Source: JBOFLO01 sp051657905
Lineage (GTDB): Bacteria > Patescibacteriota > Gracilibacteria > UBA1369
Assembly: GCA_051657905.1 (NCBI GenBank)
Contig: JBOFLO010000061.1
Coordinates: forward strand, 1-8,596
Length of the DNA: 8,596 nt
Direction of reading: 5' to 3'
The notes beneath the pieces are model-generated. The model worked only from the letters and a program-made list of their open reading frames with translations, was not told where the DNA came from and did no database searches. Position 1 is the first letter of the stretch. Each line of letters starts with the position of its first letter. A program made the translations under genes and the position numbers. Positions 5,733-8,596 of the stretch are shown piece by piece.

Positions 5733-6266
5733 ATGAGTGCAGAAAAGAAAATGTACGATGAAATCGATGGGGAGGATTTACCGGAAATTTCGCGAGTGGA
5801 ATTGACAGCAAAAGACGAGGAGGAAGTTTTGCAGGTTCAGAGAGAATCATTGAAAGATAAGGTGGCGCAATTGGTTTATAGAGAATCAAGTGGTTATCAT
5901 AAACAATTATCTGTTTTGTCAGCGACCGTGGCGGAATTAATTCATGAAGCGGTTCATGATTTAGCTGATGAAAAAATATTTTACGAGAGATTTAAAGTAG
6001 TGATGGGGAAAAAAAGAGCGCAGAGTTTGAAAGAGGGGGGCGTGCTGGAAACACAGCTGGAGGAATGGTTATCCAAACAAAAATTGCCAATTAGAAATGA
6101 GGAGGGGAAATTGGAAATGTGGGATTTTAAAGCTTGCATGCTAACAAATCCGATGATTAGACCGACGGTTTCTGTGACTAGGGCGGATAGTGAGGGGTTT
6201 AAAACTGTCGGATTATTCGAGTTAATGAAAAACTTGGGGGAGGCTAATTTGGATTGGGACGATTAG
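5733..6266 (+). CDS. Unrecognised 177-residue soluble protein
   Basis: I do not recognise a family. The chain is soluble and charged, with no signal peptide or membrane segment. Residues 1-40 are acidic and probably disordered; 36-92 look helical ('ESLKDKVAQLVYRESSGYHKQLSVLSATVAELIHEAVHDLADEKIFYERF'-like region, positions 38-87), followed by a basic patch KKRAQSLK (93-100), a helix near 105-115 and a mixed segment with 'MWDFKACMLTNP' (129-140). The single cysteine is C135. The start lies 22 bases after the glutaredoxin stop, so it is probably co-transcribed, which hints at but does not prove a link to Fe-S or redox work. No Shine-Dalgarno is seen. Its 3' end overlaps the convergent queG by 23 bases. 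Confidence 0.75.
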   Translation: MSAEKKMYDEIDGEDLPEISRVELTAKDEEEVLQVQRESLKDKVAQLVYRESSGYHKQLSVLSATVAELIHEAVHDLADEKIFYERFKVVMGKKRAQSLKEGGVLETQLEEWLSKQKLPIRNEEGKLEMWDFKACMLTNPMIRPTVSVTRADSEGFKTVGLFELMKNLGEANLDWDD

Positions 6267-7317
6267 AAAGTTTGTTGATAGCTTGAGCAGCAAGTTGGCG
6301 AATGTTTTCGTGTGGGTCTTGTTGGAGTTTTTCGATTTGTGAGAGGAGTTGGGTTTGTTGACCGTTGATGGCGGCGTTTAAGGTGTTGCGGATTAGGCCG
6401 GAGCGTTTGGCGCGCATGACGGGGGAGCCCGCGAAGCGGGCGAGGAAGGTGTCGTCAGAGCTGAGGGAGAGGATTTCTGCTAAAGGTATTGAGTCTCCGG
6501 CGATGGTGACTTTTTGAAAGGCTTCGAGTGTGAGAGGGCGAGCGAATTGTTTATTGTATGGGCAAACTTCCTGGCAAATATCACAGCCGTAAATTAAATT
6601 GTCCATTTTGGGAGCCAGGTCTTCGGGAATTGGTTGTTTGCTTTCGATGGTTAGGTAGCTGATACATTTGCGGGCGTCCATGCTGCCGTCGCCGAGTAGG
6701 GCATTGGTGGGGCAGGCGTCGATGCAGCGAGTGCAGGTGCCGCAAGTGCCTTGGGAGGGTTGATCGTATTCTAATTCCAGGGAAGTTAAAAGTTCTCCGA
6801 GTAGGACGAAGGAGCCGCGGTTTTCGGTGATGATTAATCCGTTACGGCCGGGGAAGCCGATGCCGGCTTTTTGGGCGAAGGAGCGTTCGAGTAACGGGGC
6901 GGAATCAACGCAGGCGCGGGTGATGGCTGGAGGGTTTGATGGGGTGATTTGAGTGATGTGATCCGCTAAATTTTTTAATAATTTTTTGAAAACTTTATGA
7001 TAATCCCGACCGTGAGCGTAGCGAGCTATACGACCGTGATCCACTGGAGTTTCTGGTTTTTCACGATAATAATTTACAGCGATAACGATAATGGAGCGGG
7101 CTTCGGGTAAAAGTTTTTTTGGGTCGCTGCGCAAATCGCTGTTTTCCAGATATTTCATTTCACCATGAAAGTCGGCGCGCAAAAAATCGTCTAAACGTTT
7201 TTTAGCTGCGGGGTCGGCCACTGCAGGAGTGATGCCGATAAAATCCACACCCATTTCCTGCAGGGCGAAATTTTTAATTTGCTGGGTGAGAGTGGCGGCT
7301 GGGAAAGTTGCGTGCAT
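6244..7317 (-). CDS. queG: Epoxyqueuosine reductase QueG
   Basis: A 357-residue cobalamin- and [4Fe-4S]-dependent enzyme that reduces epoxyqueuosine to queuosine at the wobble base of GUN-anticodon tRNAs. Visible marks: 'RYAHGRDYHKVF' (99-110), catalytic Asp138 in 'CVDSAPLLERSFAQKAGIGFPGRNG' (region 136-160), the first ferredoxin-like cysteine group C192, C195, C198, C202, then C218, and C245, C248, C252 in 'YGCDICQEVCPYN'. 'FAGSPVMRAKRSGLIRN' (295-311) and a short HEAT-like tail ('HENIRQLAAQAI') complete the usual architecture. All eight cluster cysteines appear present, so it should be active. It starts 22 bases after the lipoprotein stop, probably in one transcript with it. The 3' end overlaps the convergent gene by 23 bases. 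Confidence 0.97.
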   Translation of the reverse strand: MHATFPAATLTQQIKNFALQEMGVDFIGITPAVADPAAKKRLDDFLRADFHGEMKYLENSDLRSDPKKLLPEARSIIVIAVNYYREKPETPVDHGRIARYAHGRDYHKVFKKLLKNLADHITQITPSNPPAITRACVDSAPLLERSFAQKAGIGFPGRNGLIITENRGSFVLLGELLTSLELEYDQPSQGTCGTCTRCIDACPTNALLGDGSMDARKCISYLTIESKQPIPEDLAPKMDNLIYGCDICQEVCPYNKQFARPLTLEAFQKVTIAGDSIPLAEILSLSSDDTFLARFAGSPVMRAKRSGLIRNTLNAAINGQQTQLLSQIEKLQQDPHENIRQLAAQAINKLSNRPNPN

Positions 7318-7339
7318 GATATTGAATAGCGGACGAAAA

Positions 7340-7828
7340 TTATTTTGCTACCACGGTTAATTGAACTGACTGGTCTGATTTCATTTGGTCGATGATGACG
7401 CAAGAGAAAGCTTCATCCAATTTGAAATATTTAGTTTCCTTGGCTGCTAGAACAAAAGTTGAACCAAGTTGAGAACATTCGTTTTGACCATCGGAAGTTG
7501 TGTATAAATCAACTTGAGCTTCTGTAGCATTATAAACTAATAATTCTTGGCCAACTGTGGCGGTTAGATTGCTTGGGGCGAAGCCTTTTTCGGTGATGAT
7601 AATGCCTTTTTTGTTGGTGAGCATTGGGGTATTGGAGGATTGGTCGGGGGTGGTTGGGCCGTTGCTCTTAGTGATATTCTCAACATCAACCGGACCCTGA
7701 ACAGTTATTCCACCAACAGTGACTTTGCTGTCGTTAACTTTTTGATTATCAGCTGGAGCAGGAGTAGTGGAACAAGCGGCTAATAATAAAGTGGAGGAAA
7801 GTAGAGCGATTAAAAGTGATTTAGACAT
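7340..7828 (-). CDS. Cupredoxin-like lipoprotein
   Basis: A 162-residue lipoprotein. The N-terminus has a lysine, a hydrophobic run and lipobox L16-A17-A18-C19 ('LLLAAC'), so Cys19 should be lipidated and the rest exposed outside the membrane. A Thr/Pro/Asn-rich linker (20-70) leads to a domain near 74-160 with the cupredoxin pattern 'GIIITEKGFAPSNLTATVGQELLVYNATEAQVDLYTTSD'-like (75-113). The usual type 1 copper ligands (His after 'N..', and C-H-M near the end) are not evident, so it probably does not bind copper in the canonical way. Two cysteines, C118 and C143, could form a disulfide. A TTG 24 bases upstream could extend it, but the ATG gives the proper signal peptide. Neighbouring thioredoxins suggest a link to disulfide handling. 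Confidence 0.85.
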   Translation of the reverse strand: MSKSLLIALLSSTLLLAACSTTPAPADNQKVNDSKVTVGGITVQGPVDVENITKSNGPTTPDQSSNTPMLTNKKGIIITEKGFAPSNLTATVGQELLVYNATEAQVDLYTTSDGQNECSQLGSTFVLAAKETKYFKLDEAFSCVIIDQMKSDQSVQLTVVAK

Positions 7829-7839
7829 GGTTTTTATAA

Positions 7840-8271
7840 TTAATAGGGGCAATTAGCAGCGAGAGCGAGTTGAACAAGAGTTTGTTCACCAACTAAGTCG
7901 GCATGATTGGGGAATTTCCAAGTTGGATAACCGGTAATTTCTTCATTTATACATATTCTTGGATTGCCATTTGGACCTTTGGCATCGCATTCTTGATAAG
8001 TGATGAATTGGAAATCATCACCGAATAACTCTTTCTGAGATTGACAATGAGGGCACCAAAAAGCGCCGTACATTACAGCGCCTTTTTTACTTAGACATTG
8101 GGCAAGAATTTCCACATTGATTGCAGGAATTATTTCCGGTTCAGCAACAATGGTGGTGGAAATTTCAGATTGAATCGGGGCTACTTCTGTCACTGGTGTT
8201 TCAATAACAGTGGAAGTGCCTCGAAGGAATATGAGTCCGAAAATTGTAGTAAATAAATGGAGAAAATCCAT
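7840..8271 (-). CDS. Membrane-anchored thioredoxin-fold disulfide protein
   Basis: A 143-residue protein with an N-terminal hydrophobic anchor or uncleaved signal (residues 2-16), a polar Thr/Glu/Pro linker (18-50), and a thioredoxin-like domain with C73-P74-H75-C76 in 'GAFWCPHC'. The cis-Pro loop is 'GYPTW' (114-118; P116). The domain also holds C59, C95, C107 and C141, unlike simple thioredoxins. The CPHC motif and 'YQECD' resemble the thioredoxin domain found fused to or beside VKOR proteins, which oxidise or isomerise extracytoplasmic disulfides. The active site probably faces outside. It lies 11 bases after the end of its paralogue, has no Shine-Dalgarno, and its stop is 11 bases before the lipoprotein ATG. 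Confidence 0.88.
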   Translation of the reverse strand: MDFLHLFTTIFGLIFLRGTSTVIETPVTEVAPIQSEISTTIVAEPEIIPAINVEILAQCLSKKGAVMYGAFWCPHCQSQKELFGDDFQFITYQECDAKGPNGNPRICINEEITGYPTWKFPNHADLVGEQTLVQLALAANCPY

Positions 8272-8282
8272 AGATGATTTTA

Positions 8283-8596
8283 TTAAACTGCGTCCGGAGT
8301 TTCTGACGCAGAAGTTTCAGATTCAGTTTCAGTAGACGTCGTGTCAGCGGATTCCTCTGTTGTTTCAGCAGGAGTTTCAGTTAAAAATTCTGTACAGTTG
8401 GCGAATTTAGCTAATTCTTCAACCGGTTGTTCACCTACTAAATTACCCTGACCCGGGAAAAACCAAGTTGGATAACTGGTTACACCTTTTGATTTACAAA
8501 GAGTGCTATTTCCTCCAGCTCCACGATCATCACATTCCTGATAAGTAACGAATTGAAAATCGTCACCGAAGACCTTTTTCTGATTAGCACAATGTG
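8283..8596 (-). CDS. Second thioredoxin-fold paralogue, C-terminal part (runs off window)
   Basis: The minus strand is open from the window edge to TAA at 8285-8283, giving 104 complete codons. It starts just inside the active site ('HCANQKKVFGDDFQFVTYQECD') and continues with 'SYPTWFFPGQGNLVGEQ', clearly a paralogue of the neighbouring protein: the blocks FGDDFQF, TYQECD, YPTW and LVGEQ are shared. It keeps cysteines matching C95, C107 and C141 of its neighbour. Unlike the neighbour it ends in a Thr/Glu/Ser tail of about 30 residues that should be disordered and acidic. The N-terminus, including any membrane anchor, is outside the window. A tandem duplication is likely. Confidence 0.9.
   Translation of the reverse strand, partial: HCANQKKVFGDDFQFVTYQECDDRGAGGNSTLCKSKGVTSYPTWFFPGQGNLVGEQPVEELAKFANCTEFLTETPAETTEESADTTSTETESETSASETPDAV

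Noticed and set aside
6427..6441. GCCCGC-GAA-GCGGGC perfect hairpin as a terminator
   Set aside because: It lies inside queG coding a normal A-R-F-A-G segment, and no T-tract follows on either strand.
7829..7852. TTG start extending the lipoprotein upstream
   Set aside because: The ATG at 7828 gives a proper lysine-hydrophobic-lipobox signal; the extension would overlap the thioredoxin gene end.
1..8596. CRISPR array, insertion sequence, tRNA or rRNA gene
   Set aside because: No regularly spaced direct repeats, transposase, terminal inverted repeats, or tRNA/rRNA-like segments were seen.

Overview
The window looks like a piece of a small bacterial chromosome. The leading guess is a Candidate Phyla Radiation (Patescibacteria) lineage, perhaps Peregrinibacteria-like. 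Support is indirect: short compact genes, junctions of 1 to 25 bases, moderate GC with many TTG/AAA-type codons, a membrane-anchored thioredoxin of the 'GAFWCPHC' type, and no recognisable Shine-Dalgarno sequence at any start. TGA is used as a stop (BolA gene), so the standard bacterial code applies rather than the TGA=Gly code of Gracilibacteria/Absconditabacteria. The lineage is inference; the gene calls do not depend on it.

Left block (1-2589, all minus strand, transcribed right to left): an unrecognised gene that appears split by a frameshift (2589-1833); a roughly 260-nt structured RNA locus with its own promoter and strong terminator (about 1780-1521); a GT4 glycosyltransferase (1451-303); and, one base later, the start of a DUF721/DciA-like gene that runs off the window. 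The RNA locus is the most unusual item and matches no RNA family I can recognise by eye.

Middle block (2707-6266, plus strand): a Wzx/MATE-type polysaccharide flippase with a Gly/Ala-rich tail encoded by a G-quadruplex-like stretch; a glycerophosphodiester phosphodiesterase with its own near-leaderless promoter; a BolA protein; a monothiol glutaredoxin overlapping it by 4 bases, with CRFS in place of CGFS; and an unrecognised 177-residue protein. The divergent glycosyltransferase and flippase suggest a cell-surface glycan neighbourhood. BolA and glutaredoxin are a known Fe-S/glutathione partnership.

Right block (8596-6244, minus strand): the end of one thioredoxin-fold protein, a second complete paralogue, a cupredoxin-like lipoprotein with two cysteines in its mature domain, and epoxyqueuosine reductase (QueG). 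The first three suggest extracytoplasmic thiol/disulfide work. QueG is a separate tRNA-modification enzyme that shares the operon. QueG and the 177-residue gene converge and overlap by 23 bases, with no terminator visible between them.
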